Below, piece by piece: positions 51,890-60,992 of a stretch of DNA of 64,000 nt. The notes below the pieces were generated by a model. The model had not been told where the DNA came from, did no database searches, and saw nothing but the letters and a program-made list of their open reading frames with translations. Position 1 is the stretch's first letter; each line of letters starts with the position of its first letter. The position numbers and the translations under genes are program-made. Origin of the DNA: JANJUO01 sp942492935 (lineage in GTDB: Bacteria > Bacteroidota > Ignavibacteria > Kapaibacteriales > UBA2268); NCBI GenBank assembly GCA_942492935.1, contig OW818654.1, forward strand, positions 3,410,001 to 3,474,000. Direction: 5' to 3'.

Positions 51890-54097
51890 ATGGGTACTTT
51901 AGAAAGAATGAGACAAATTTCACCTTATGCGATTGCATTTTTTGCGGTTGCATTGGTGGCATTATTTACTGTTTTTGATCCTACTGTTCTTGAAGGTTTA
52001 AGAGGATGTGGAAATGAAGTAAGAATGAACGATATAGCGATTGTAAACGATGAACCGTTATTATATACTGAATTTGAAGAAAGATTGAAGCAGTCGCTTG
52101 ATATGCAGAAACAACAGATGATGCAACAAGGACAGAAAGTTGAAGAATCACAATTAAGAAAACAACTTGCTCCAATGATTTGGGATCAATATGTTGAGGA
52201 AGTATTAGTTAAGCAAGAAGCTAAGAAATATGGGATTGTAATTTCAAAAGAACAAGTTATTGACCAGATGGTTGACAATCCTCCTGATTTCTTAAAAAAA
52301 TCTTTTACTGATTCTTTAGGTAATTTCAACCGTCAAAGATATTTGGAAATCATTACAAATCCAGAAAAAGCTATTGGCGACCCATCAAAAATGACACTTG
52401 AAGAAAGAACTACTCTTGTAAATCAAGTTAGACAGTATTTAATTCAAGTGGAACAGCAAATATTGAGAACAAGATTATTCCAAGAGACAATTCAAGCTGT
52501 TAATGCTTCAAATGGAGTAATTTCACCTTTATTTGCTGAAAGAAGTTTCAAAAATGACCAAAGTAATGCCAATGTGAGATTTGTTGGCGTCAATATCAGA
52601 GAAATTCCTACAGCTGATATTAAAATTAGTGATAGTGAATTAAAAGCATATTATGATAAATATAAAGAAAAATTCAAGCAAAAAGAATCAAGAAAAGTTA
52701 AATATGTAATTATTCCTATGCAACCATCTGCCGATGACTCTGCCGCAGCTAATACAAAAATCAGAACAATTGTAGAAACTTTGAATAATGCTCCTGATGA
52801 TAGCACTCGTGCTAACATTTTCTCAAGCAAACTCATGGGTGAGTATGATGGTAGAACTTATGATTATCAGTTAGTAAATGACCTTGACCCTGAAGTATTG
52901 CCATATCTTGTTACTCTTGAAACTGGTAAAATTGCAGGTCCAGTTGGTAAATCTGATGGAACATTTTTCTATAAAGTTGAAAATAGAAGAGAAGGTGAAA
53001 ATGTTGTTGTTAAAGCAAGTCATATCTTAGTTAACTTTGATGAAAATAAAGATAGTGCCAAAGCTGAAGCCAATAAAATTCTTAAAAGAGTGAAGGGTGG
53101 TGAAGATTTTGCGACTTTAGCAAGAGAATTATCAAAAGACCCTGGTAGCGGACAACAAGGTGGCGACCTTGGATGGTTTGGAAAAGGCAAAATGGTTCCA
53201 GAATTTGAAACAGCAGCGTTTGCCGCAGCAAAAGGGGAAATAGTTGGACCAGTTGAAACTCAGTTTGGTTATCATATTATAAAAGTTGATGACAAAAGTT
53301 CAAGTGAAATTAGCTACAGTGAAGTGAAAATTGAAATTTACTTATCAGATTTAACTAAAAATCAAATTCTTGCAGATGCACAAAACTTTTCAGTTCAAGT
53401 TCGTGAAGGTAAAAACTTTGATACACTTGCTAAAAAATTGAATTTAAGAGCTTCAGAAACAGGTTTTATTGAAAGAAATAAATCTGTTCTTGGTTCAAGA
53501 CAAATAGCAGACAAAGCATTTGAAGAATCTGTAGGTTATGTTAGTGACCCACGCGAAAATCAAAGACTTGGTTTAATAGTTTGGCAAGTTGCTGAAGCAC
53601 GTCAAGCAGGTATTATGTCTTTTGAAGATGCAAAGAAAGATATTACTGCAAAATTAACCAAAATCAAACAACTTGATATGGCAAAAAATAAAGCAAATGA
53701 ACTATATAACCAAGTAAAAAATGCAGGAACTCTTGAAGCATTGATGTTGAATGACCCTAATTGGGCGTCAAAAGTTCAATCAATTCCTGATATGAAGAAT
53801 AATGCTTCTGTTCCAAATGTTGGTAATGACGCTGCGTTTGCTGAACATGTATTTAATTTACCTGTTAACAAAATTAACGAACCTGTAAGATGTGAAAATG
53901 GTTATTTCATTATTGAAGTTGTAAATAGAACAACTCCAGATGAAAATAAAATTAAATCAGAATTGCCTGAATTCAAGAAAGTATTATACAATAATGCAAA
54001 AAATAGTGCATACTCACAATGGATGCAACATTTGAAAGATATTGCTAAAATTGATAAGAATCCAAGAATATTTTATTCAGCTTTAACTGAAGAATAA
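51890..54097 (+). CDS. Peptidyl-prolyl isomerase / periplasmic foldase, PpiD-SurA type
   Basis: A 735-residue membrane-anchored foldase. One N-terminal membrane segment (PYAIAFFAVALVALFTVF, about 12-29) is followed by a SurA-N-like chaperone region (FEERLKQSLDMQKQQMMQQG, WDQYVEEVLVKQEAKKYGI). A parvulin domain at about 375-470 contains VKASHILVNFDENK, FATLARELSKDPGSGQQGGD, LGWFGKGKMVPEFETAAFAA and TQFGYHIIKVDD, all the hallmarks of an active PPIC domain. A degenerate second PPIC-like region lies near the C-terminus (RCENGYFIIEVVNRTTPDE). It helps fold envelope proteins, possibly including the T9SS cargo encoded nearby (inference). Strong terminator downstream. Confidence 0.9.
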   Translation: MGTLERMRQISPYAIAFFAVALVALFTVFDPTVLEGLRGCGNEVRMNDIAIVNDEPLLYTEFEERLKQSLDMQKQQMMQQGQKVEESQLRKQLAPMIWDQYVEEVLVKQEAKKYGIVISKEQVIDQMVDNPPDFLKKSFTDSLGNFNRQRYLEIITNPEKAIGDPSKMTLEERTTLVNQVRQYLIQVEQQILRTRLFQETIQAVNASNGVISPLFAERSFKNDQSNANVRFVGVNIREIPTADIKISDSELKAYYDKYKEKFKQKESRKVKYVIIPMQPSADDSAAANTKIRTIVETLNNAPDDSTRANIFSSKLMGEYDGRTYDYQLVNDLDPEVLPYLVTLETGKIAGPVGKSDGTFFYKVENRREGENVVVKASHILVNFDENKDSAKAEANKILKRVKGGEDFATLARELSKDPGSGQQGGDLGWFGKGKMVPEFETAAFAAAKGEIVGPVETQFGYHIIKVDDKSSSEISYSEVKIEIYLSDLTKNQILADAQNFSVQVREGKNFDTLAKKLNLRASETGFIERNKSVLGSRQIADKAFEESVGYVSDPRENQRLGLIVWQVAEARQAGIMSFEDAKKDITAKLTKIKQLDMAKNKANELYNQVKNAGTLEALMLNDPNWASKVQSIPDMKNNASVPNVGNDAAFAEHVFNLPVNKINEPVRCENGYFIIEVVNRTTPDENKIKSELPEFKKVLYNNAKNSAYSQWMQHLKDIAKIDKNPRIFYSALTEE

Positions 54098-54119
54098 CAT
54101 AAAATTCACTTTATAAATT

Positions 54120-54154
54120 AAACCTCTAAGTATTTATATTTAGAGGTTTTTTTT
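54120..54154 (+). terminator. Intrinsic terminator after PpiD-like gene
   Basis: Stem AAACCTCTAA / TTAGAGGTTT with a GTATTTATAT loop and an eight-base T-run. Confidence 0.95.
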
Positions 54155-54614
54155 ATCGAATTATTTCTATTTTAGTCTGTTGATTAAGTAATATTGAAAT
54201 GCACTTGCACTTGGCTGTCTCAAAAGAAATCATTCTGAAGTGCGGAACAAATATATTTAAAAAATATGCAAAATGACACCATTATAAAAAATTGTAGTCA
54301 TTGGTAGATTGTTTCAGAACCCTCAATGTAGAATTAATTCAAATCCCCCTTTCCCCCTTTATTAAAGGGGGATAAAGGAGGATTTCCTTCATCCGAAGTT
54401 TATTGGAACTGCCTCAAAAATCGTCATACTGATGCAAGGAAAAAAGGTGTCATTGGTAACTTGTTTCAGAATCCATTTCGCACTAAGTTTTGAAATATAT
54501 ATAAATTTCTCACAACCCTCAAAAATGAAAACAACTAAAAAATACCTTCTGAAACAGACCCTTGCTTACTGAATATTGAACAAGAAAAATACATTTAACC
54601 CGTAGTTGTTAAAC
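54155..54614. other. Intergenic region with dispersed repeat
   Basis: No gene is seen. It is mostly occupied by the inverted third copy of the 240-bp dispersed repeat (54230-54469). Confidence 0.7.
54230..54469 (-). repeat. 240-bp dispersed repeat, copy 3 (inverted)
   Basis: Reading the reverse strand gives the same order as at 24693 and 32940: CTGAAACAAGTTACCAATGA, TTTGAGGCAGTTCCAATAAA, the CCCCCTTT...AAAGGGGG hairpin, TCTACCAATGACTACAATTT and CACTTCAGAATGA. Confidence 0.85.
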
Positions 54615-56354
54615 TTATTCCTTACCTTCAACTCCAATAAGTATATTTACTCTGCGTTTAAGTTTATTATCTTTATCACTTGGGTCGATACCTTTGCCTT
54701 CAATTTCCCAAACAATTTTATCGCTTAAATCATCAATTTCATCTAAATTAGAAATCTGTTCACTCAAATATTTTGCTGTAAAATAGGCACGAAGCAATGA
54801 TAATAAATCATTTGTCATTGGTGAACCTTTGGTGATATTTATACCAAATTGTTCATCTAAAATGCTTTCATCTTGAAATTTGGCACTACTTGATATTGGT
54901 CTTGGGTCAGCAAATCCTGTAACTTTGATTTTTAACTTTCCAAGAGCTTGCTTTTTACATTCATCTTTGAGATTTTTTATTATATTCACTATGAATTCGG
55001 AAGCATCTTTCAAAGCAGATTCTACATTATTATAATAATCATTATATTCAGGTCCGGGATTTTCAATATATTTGGTTGTTGAATCATTACCTAATAAGTT
55101 ATATGAAAATTTCATTCTTAGTGATTCAAGATTATTTTGAGTATTTGGCATATAATAGCCAGACACAAAGAATGGCACTTTATATTCACTAAAATCAAAT
55201 TCTCGTGGCTTGCCTGTAATTACAAATTTTGCAAAATATTTCACAACTGCTGAATCATTACATTCTGCGTTGATAATTTGCTCAGGCACGTAATCAGGAA
55301 AGCAAGAATTATAATATTGAAGTTTATATCGTTTACCTCCTTCTAAATTCAATGAAAAAATGCCATCTTCATTTATATCTAACATCAATATTTCTTTATT
55401 TTCAGCATCAGATAATCTAATTTTACCAGTGAGTGGAATAGTCATCATTTCAGATTCAACAACACCTTCTAATAAAACAGGTCCACACAAATCAAAGGCA
55501 TAAAGGTCTTTGCCACCGCAACCACCCCTCCTATCAGAATCCAGATAAATTTTGTTGTTGAATATTGCAGGACCAGCATCATTGGCATCTGAATTAACTG
55601 GATATGAAAGTGATTTGGCATTTTTCCAACCATCGCCACTTTTTGTTGCTTTAACAATATCAAACTTACCTTGACCGGGATATCCTTTAGAAGCAAAATA
55701 TAAATTTCCATTAACATCAATAAATGGTGATTTTTCATCTTCTGTAGTATTAATTTCTGCCCCAAGGTTTTCTGGAATATCCCAACTACCATCTTCATTT
55801 CTTCGACTGATATACAAATCAATTCCGCCGTAACCACCACTCCTATCAGAAGCAAAAATCAAGATAGAACCGTCTTTTGAAATTGCTGGATATGATTCAT
55901 AAGAATCAGTATTAAGATTAACTATTGGTAATGGTTCTATCCATTTATTATTGACTCTGAATGAATATAATATTTCACTGCTTTTGCGTTTTGTGCCTTT
56001 ACTCATACCAGCGAAATACATTTCTATTCTATTTTTTTCAACATTATTATAGAATTGTGGTAATCCACTTTTTTGGAAAAAATCCATAGGTAGAAATTTA
56101 TCTTTCACAGGCGAAGTAAATTCACCTTTTTTTGAGTCAGATCTAAGAATTTGCTCTGGTTCGTTTGATTCTTTCTGTAAAGCTGTGAAATAAATTGAGT
56201 TTTCAAAAAAAACTGGAGAATACTCGTCCAATTCGGTATTAAATAGTGAACCGACATTTCCTGTTGCCTCGTTTGGAGGACAAGGGTCAACTGTTGAACA
56301 AGATTCAATCATCAATGAAAAGGAAATCAGAATAAATAACAAATAATATTTCAT
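54615..56354 (-). CDS. PD40/OmpA lipoprotein resembling T9SS component PorE
   Basis: A 579-residue lipoprotein (start 56354; Cys about 19 in MIESC). The first 300 residues are WD40-like PD40 repeats (ILIFASDRSGGYGGIDLYIS, DVNGNLYFASKGYPGQGKFD, KIYLDSDRRGGCGGKDLYAF). A small carboxypeptidase-regulatory-like domain follows (VLLEGVVESEMMTIPLTGKI). The C-terminal third contains LGKLKIKVTGFADPRPIS and LKRRVNILIGVE, an OmpA-like peptidoglycan-binding domain with long insertions. PD40 + CRD + OmpA is the order in PorE of Porphyromonas, minus its TPR repeats. A T9SS role is therefore plausible but not proven; related PD40/OmpA proteins have other roles. Confidence 0.75.
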   Translation of the reverse strand: MKYYLLFILISFSLMIESCSTVDPCPPNEATGNVGSLFNTELDEYSPVFFENSIYFTALQKESNEPEQILRSDSKKGEFTSPVKDKFLPMDFFQKSGLPQFYNNVEKNRIEMYFAGMSKGTKRKSSEILYSFRVNNKWIEPLPIVNLNTDSYESYPAISKDGSILIFASDRSGGYGGIDLYISRRNEDGSWDIPENLGAEINTTEDEKSPFIDVNGNLYFASKGYPGQGKFDIVKATKSGDGWKNAKSLSYPVNSDANDAGPAIFNNKIYLDSDRRGGCGGKDLYAFDLCGPVLLEGVVESEMMTIPLTGKIRLSDAENKEILMLDINEDGIFSLNLEGGKRYKLQYYNSCFPDYVPEQIINAECNDSAVVKYFAKFVITGKPREFDFSEYKVPFFVSGYYMPNTQNNLESLRMKFSYNLLGNDSTTKYIENPGPEYNDYYNNVESALKDASEFIVNIIKNLKDECKKQALGKLKIKVTGFADPRPISSSAKFQDESILDEQFGINITKGSPMTNDLLSLLRAYFTAKYLSEQISNLDEIDDLSDKIVWEIEGKGIDPSDKDNKLKRRVNILIGVEGKE

Positions 56355-56514
56355 AAGATACATTTTTCAACTTTGAATAAAAACACAATATAAAAATACT
56401 AAAAATTATATTGAAATACATATTTTTGTATTGATAATTTTTACTAATTATAAAATTTATCAAACAAAATTAATATATCGTCAATTATTATGAAATTTTT
56501 AGTAAAAAAATAAA

Positions 56515-57618
56515 ATGCGCTCAACAATTGCTGAAATCAGCTTGAATAATTTGAAACATAATCTTTCAATGATTAGAAATACCTCCAATCCTGCTGAAGT
56601 TATGGGTATCATCAAAGCTGATGCTTATGGACATGGTCTAATTCAAATTGCCTCATACTTACGTCAAGAAAATGTTAAGATCCTTGGAGTTGCATTTGCA
56701 GATGAAGCAGTTGCACTTAGAAAAAGCGGTGATAATGGTGAAATATTTGTTACAATTCCGGGTACAGAATACGACACTGAACTATATTGTGCTTACAATA
56801 TTCAATCATCTGTTGAAGATATTAATATTGTTAGAAAATTATCCGAAGAAGCCCATTCACGAAATATGAAAGTGAAAACTCATCTTTTTATCAATACAGG
56901 TATGAATAGAGATGGTATCAATCATAAAAATGCACTTGATTTTATGAATGAATGTAAAAATCTTGAAGGTATTGATATGATTGGAATACTTACTCATTTT
57001 GCGTCATCAGAACTTGAAGATAAAACTTTTGCAATGAAACAACTTGAAGTTTTCAACCAAACTCTTTCTTTATTGAATGATAATGGATTTAATTTCAAGT
57101 ACATTCACGCATCAAATAGTGGTGCTATCGTTAATATTTCCGAATCAAAATTTAATCTTGTGAGAGCTGGAATTTCTCTGTATGGCTATATGGATTATGA
57201 ATATCTTGCTGAGAAATTGAATTTAAAACCGATTTTGACTTTAAAATCTAAAGTAATTAATATCAATCATATTAATAGTGGCGATAATGTTGGTTACAGT
57301 TTAAATTTTGTTTCTGATAAAGAAAGAAAGATTGCAGTTGTTCCATTAGGTTATGGGGACGGCTATCATAGAACTCTATCAAACAAAGCAGAATGTTTAA
57401 TAAATGGCAAAAGGTACAAATTAGTTGGTACAATCTGTATGGACCAATGTTTGATAGATATTGGAAATGACGATATTCATATTGGAGATGAAGTGATTTT
57501 CATAGGCAATCAAGGTGATGATATAATTACAGCTTATGAACTTGCTGAAAAAATTGGTACAATTCCATACGAAATAACAACAGCACTAAAATGGCGAGTT
57601 CCAAGAGTATATATTTAA
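56515..57618 (+). CDS. alr: Alanine racemase
   Basis: PLP enzyme interconverting L- and D-alanine for peptidoglycan; 367 residues, the usual length. PLP lysine K34 in GIIKADAYGHG; LFINTGMNRDGI, YIHASNSGAIV and FNLVRAGISLYGY in the barrel; the catalytic tyrosine in LGYGDGYHRTLS (on the opposite monomer); and VGTICMDQCLIDI with the C-terminal KWRVPRVYI. Start ATG 56515 directly begins the family N-terminus (RSTIAEISLNNLKHN). It is divergent from the PD40/OmpA lipoprotein gene with about 160 bp between. Confidence 0.96.
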   Translation: MRSTIAEISLNNLKHNLSMIRNTSNPAEVMGIIKADAYGHGLIQIASYLRQENVKILGVAFADEAVALRKSGDNGEIFVTIPGTEYDTELYCAYNIQSSVEDINIVRKLSEEAHSRNMKVKTHLFINTGMNRDGINHKNALDFMNECKNLEGIDMIGILTHFASSELEDKTFAMKQLEVFNQTLSLLNDNGFNFKYIHASNSGAIVNISESKFNLVRAGISLYGYMDYEYLAEKLNLKPILTLKSKVININHINSGDNVGYSLNFVSDKERKIAVVPLGYGDGYHRTLSNKAECLINGKRYKLVGTICMDQCLIDIGNDDIHIGDEVIFIGNQGDDIITAYELAEKIGTIPYEITTALKWRVPRVYI

Positions 57619-58290
57619 TTTGAATAAGTATTTTTGTAATTGAACAGAGCTTTGGTTTTTCGATAAAGTTGAAGCAGTATCTAATTGAATTAGATTTGTC
57701 TTATTTAGCAACGTAGTTGCGGCAACTTAGATACCTCACTACGTTCAGAAAGATGGGAGCAAAACATAATTCCAGATGTCAGACACTTGCATTTGAAGAT
57801 TGCTTGTTTCGATATGAAACTACGTTTCTACTCAACAAGCGGAGTGTTTCGTTCATTGAGTAGCACTTGTGCGTATCGAAATGAACAGCAAAAAGTATGC
57901 TACAGATGTCCGACAATAGAATATGATGCGTATTTCAAATCTATCTGAATTATATAACGTGTCGGACAACTTTATAATAGGATTCCTCACGATATTTGAA
58001 ATTTAATTCAGAATGACATAAATATTTACAGTCATTACGCACTTGATGCGGAATCTAATATAAGCAGATGTCCAACACTTTCAAAGTGTTGGACATCTTG
58101 TTTCGAAAATGACTTGAATCGTGGAAAGGGTTCTGAAACAACGTCAGTATGACATGTTTCACATTTGTCATGCTGAATTTAGTTCAGCATCTTTTTTCAA
58201 TTCTAACTAACCAAACTCAATTAAAGTACTCCAAAAAACACTTTTTTTCACTTTTTATTAAATATTTTCACTTTTTTTCAAATTTTGGCG
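57619..58290. other. Intergenic region with repeat fragments
   Basis: No gene is seen. Fragments include GCAACGTAGTTGCGGCAACT, a CATTGAGTAGCACTTG/GTGTTTCGTTCATTGAG block, a GTCCGACA...TGTCGGAC pair, GATGCGGAATC and one 31-bp palindrome (58067-58097). Small frames here are repeat-derived. Confidence 0.65.
58067..58097. repeat. 31-bp GATGTCC palindrome
   Basis: Perfect arms GATGTCCAACACTTT and AAAGTGTTGGACATC around one base, preceded by the ACTTGATGCGGAATC word as elsewhere. Confidence 0.85.
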
Positions 58291-58291
58291 A

Positions 58292-58314
58292 AACGTTTTC
58301 ACTTCTCAACTGTC
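58292..58314 (+). promoter_or_regulatory. Putative ECF-type promoter, AAC-N17-GTC
   Basis: GCGAAAC ends at 58294 and GTC is at 58312-58314 with 17 bases between, followed by TTTGTATATG. It is 48 bp before the ATG at 58363. The frame that runs upstream of 58363 would cover this motif, a further reason to prefer the later start. Confidence 0.55.
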
Positions 58315-58362
58315 TTTGTATATGTTACAGTTGTTATTTTGAAAAAAGTTTTTGGGATATGT

Positions 58363-60801
58363 ATGAAAAAGTATTTTTACACTCTTATTATGTTCAGTTT
58401 TATACTGAATTTTTTTAATCTTAATGCTAAAGATGATGAAAATTTATTAGGAGAAGTTGCTATTAATAACTCTTATTACATTTCAATTCCACCAATACCC
58501 GGTAAATTATCCGAAACGGAAGTGAATTTATTTTTCAATAGTTCTGAAAGATGTAAATTAACGATATGGTTGGACGATAATATTGTGATTGTAGATACAA
58601 TTGTAGCTAATCAAACTAAGAAAATCTCTCTTCCAGCTGAAAATTTTATTTTTTTTGAAAATGAGAATTATTTATCACAGAAAAGTGAAATCTATAAGAA
58701 TAAAGCAATTCACATTTTCACATGTTATCATGATGAACAAGTAATCTATGTTCAAGTAAAGAATAAATCTTTTTCAGGTATGTTCGAAGCTATTTATACA
58801 GTAAAAAGTGGGAATAAGTATTTGGTTTCATCAATGAATGATAATTCCGATAATGTAAGTACTTTTGCACCTTCATTTACTGCGATAACCGGTGTTTATG
58901 ATAATACAAAAGTTACTTTTGAGTTAAAAGGCAATAAAGAAACCAGCGTAAAGATTGCTGATTCAATAATTTATCCGGGGGAAAAAGTAAGATATACATT
59001 GTTTGAAGGTGATGTTTTGTATATACCTTCTAATGGTAGTAATGCTGATTTAACTGGTTCAATTATAACATCTAACAAACCTGTTATTGTTGCTTCAGGA
59101 AACTATTGTGCAAAAATTAACAGCTCTGATTGTGATTATATTATTGAAAATGAAAAACCAGAAAATCTTTGGGGGTCAGCATATTATGTACCACCAATTG
59201 CAGATAGAAATGAATCGTATTTATTAAGAATTTTTGCAAATAAACTCGATGTAAACATATATAAAAATGGTGAAAAAATTGGTGTTATAGATACTGGATT
59301 TATTGAATTGAAAATTGATGATGAAATAATTGAACCGATAGTAATTAGTACCGATTCTGATTCTAAAATCAATGTTGTTCAGTATGGGTCGGGCAAAGCA
59401 AAAGATAGAATTGATGGTAAACCTTTTCAAATGAACATCGCTTCAGCTGAACAATTTGGCTCAGAAGCAAGTTTCAATACTCCAGATGTTAATTCTCAAA
59501 CAATTTTCGACAGCAATTTTGTAAATATTATTTATATTGAACACAAAAATCATAATTCTGATAGTTTAGAAATAGGTGAAATCATTAATGGTGAATTATT
59601 TTGGTCTAAAATCAATCAATATGATTTAAATTCAATTGAACATCCTTTTAAAAAAATTGATGGTTCGGATAGCACTTTTATATCAAAAACAATTAAATTG
59701 CGTAATAGTGGCACCTACAGAATAAGAAGTGTAAATAAAAAAGAAATTATTGCTGTTTATGTATATGGATTTGGAAAAGATGGTTCTTATGCTTATGCGA
59801 GTTCAAACGAGTTTTATGGTAATGATATACCTGATACTTTGGCACCTGTTATTGAATTTCATAAACATTGCGATGGTTCGGTTAGCAATGGATTGGTAAC
59901 TGATGAACCGAGAAATGATGACTATAATAGGGCGAATTTGGGACTTGTTGGTATAGATTTAACAGATACCTACAATTATGAGTTTGAATATAATGATTTC
60001 GTTATTGGTGAGGATAAGAAAACAACTTGGAGTTTAAGTACTTTTGACCCTTTACAGCCGGCAAAAGCACATTTATTTTTTATGGATAGAGTTGGAAATA
60101 GATTAGACACAATTATTGAATACCATCCTATGCTCGTATATATTAGAGCAGATGATAATACTAATGAGAAAGATTTTGGTAAGTTTGAAATAAAAACTAC
60201 TCCTGATGAAATGACTTATGAGTTTGAAATAGCAAATATAAGTAAGTCAATTTTGCCTGATAATCATCAAGTATATTTAATTCAAGATTCGAAATTAAAA
60301 GATTATTGGAAGAAAGATGATATTTTCAAGGATACTCATTTTGAAATAATTGGTATTGGAAATGAAAATTTAGCACCATTGGAAGCATTAGAAAAGATTA
60401 AATTTCAAGTGAAATTTACTGCTAAAGAAATTGGAGTATTTGAAGATAATTTAGGATTAGTAATTAAAAATCATTTGAAAGATACTTGCGTTTATCAGTA
60501 TTTTGTGAAATTAACTGCCAAAGTAGAATTTCCGATTTCTGTCGAAAATCAAATTGAAAACAACACTCTAATATTATATCCAAATCCTGTTAGTGAAAAA
60601 ATTAATATTCATAGCAATGAATCACTGCTTGGTGCAACCATTAAAATAACAGATATTCTTGGTAATGTTACTTATGCTGAAAAAATTAATATTGATAAAT
60701 TAAATTGTGAGATAGATATAAAAGAATATGCAAAAGGAACTTATTATATTCAAATAATATATAATAATGGCAAAATTATAAACAAAGTATTCATTAAATA
60801 A
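58363..60801 (+). CDS. IgGFc-binding-like domain protein with T9SS sorting domain
   Basis: An 812-residue secreted protein. Signal peptide MKKYFYTLIMFSFILNFFNLNA. The central 400 residues resemble the IgGFc-binding N-terminal domain: FAPSFTAITGVYDNTKVTFE, SIITSNKPVIVASGNYCAKI, ENLWGSAYYVPPIADR and VNVVQYGSG-like strands (INVVQYGSGKAKD). Further beta domains follow, then a T9SS domain (LILYPNPVSEKINI to IINKVFIK). Bacteroidota proteins of this kind are large surface or secreted adhesin-like proteins; binding to IgG is not implied. ATG 58363 is preferred over a frame to 58285 for the signal peptide and promoter spacing. Confidence 0.82.
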   Translation: MKKYFYTLIMFSFILNFFNLNAKDDENLLGEVAINNSYYISIPPIPGKLSETEVNLFFNSSERCKLTIWLDDNIVIVDTIVANQTKKISLPAENFIFFENENYLSQKSEIYKNKAIHIFTCYHDEQVIYVQVKNKSFSGMFEAIYTVKSGNKYLVSSMNDNSDNVSTFAPSFTAITGVYDNTKVTFELKGNKETSVKIADSIIYPGEKVRYTLFEGDVLYIPSNGSNADLTGSIITSNKPVIVASGNYCAKINSSDCDYIIENEKPENLWGSAYYVPPIADRNESYLLRIFANKLDVNIYKNGEKIGVIDTGFIELKIDDEIIEPIVISTDSDSKINVVQYGSGKAKDRIDGKPFQMNIASAEQFGSEASFNTPDVNSQTIFDSNFVNIIYIEHKNHNSDSLEIGEIINGELFWSKINQYDLNSIEHPFKKIDGSDSTFISKTIKLRNSGTYRIRSVNKKEIIAVYVYGFGKDGSYAYASSNEFYGNDIPDTLAPVIEFHKHCDGSVSNGLVTDEPRNDDYNRANLGLVGIDLTDTYNYEFEYNDFVIGEDKKTTWSLSTFDPLQPAKAHLFFMDRVGNRLDTIIEYHPMLVYIRADDNTNEKDFGKFEIKTTPDEMTYEFEIANISKSILPDNHQVYLIQDSKLKDYWKKDDIFKDTHFEIIGIGNENLAPLEALEKIKFQVKFTAKEIGVFEDNLGLVIKNHLKDTCVYQYFVKLTAKVEFPISVENQIENNTLILYPNPVSEKINIHSNESLLGATIKITDILGNVTYAEKINIDKLNCEIDIKEYAKGTYYIQIIYNNGKIINKVFIK

Positions 60802-60839
60802 AAAAATTCAAAAAAAATGTGATGTTGAAGATTTACCAA

Positions 60840-60870
60840 GATGTCCTACATTCTGAAAATGTAGGACATC
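60840..60870. terminator. Variant 31-bp palindrome with compensated stem, between convergent genes
   Basis: GATGTCCTACATT pairs with AATGTAGGACATC around a short centre. Compared with the common GATGTCCAACACTTT form, the inner stem is changed on both sides and stays paired. A T-run follows, so it may terminate the upstream gene. Confidence 0.75.
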
Positions 60871-60893
60871 TTTTTCGTTCTATATATCTTTCA

Positions 60894-60924
60894 GATGTCC
60901 AATACTTTGAAAGTGTTGGACATC
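60894..60924. repeat. 31-bp GATGTCC palindrome (one mismatch)
   Basis: GATGTCCAATACTTT and AAAGTGTTGGACATC; the T replacing C gives a T-G pair, still tolerated in RNA. It lies 23 bp from the variant palindrome. Confidence 0.8.
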
Positions 60925-60992
60925 TGAGTATTCTTTGTATAGTCTTAGATGGACTACACTTCTAAAGTGGCGTCCATCTATACAAGTCTTTT

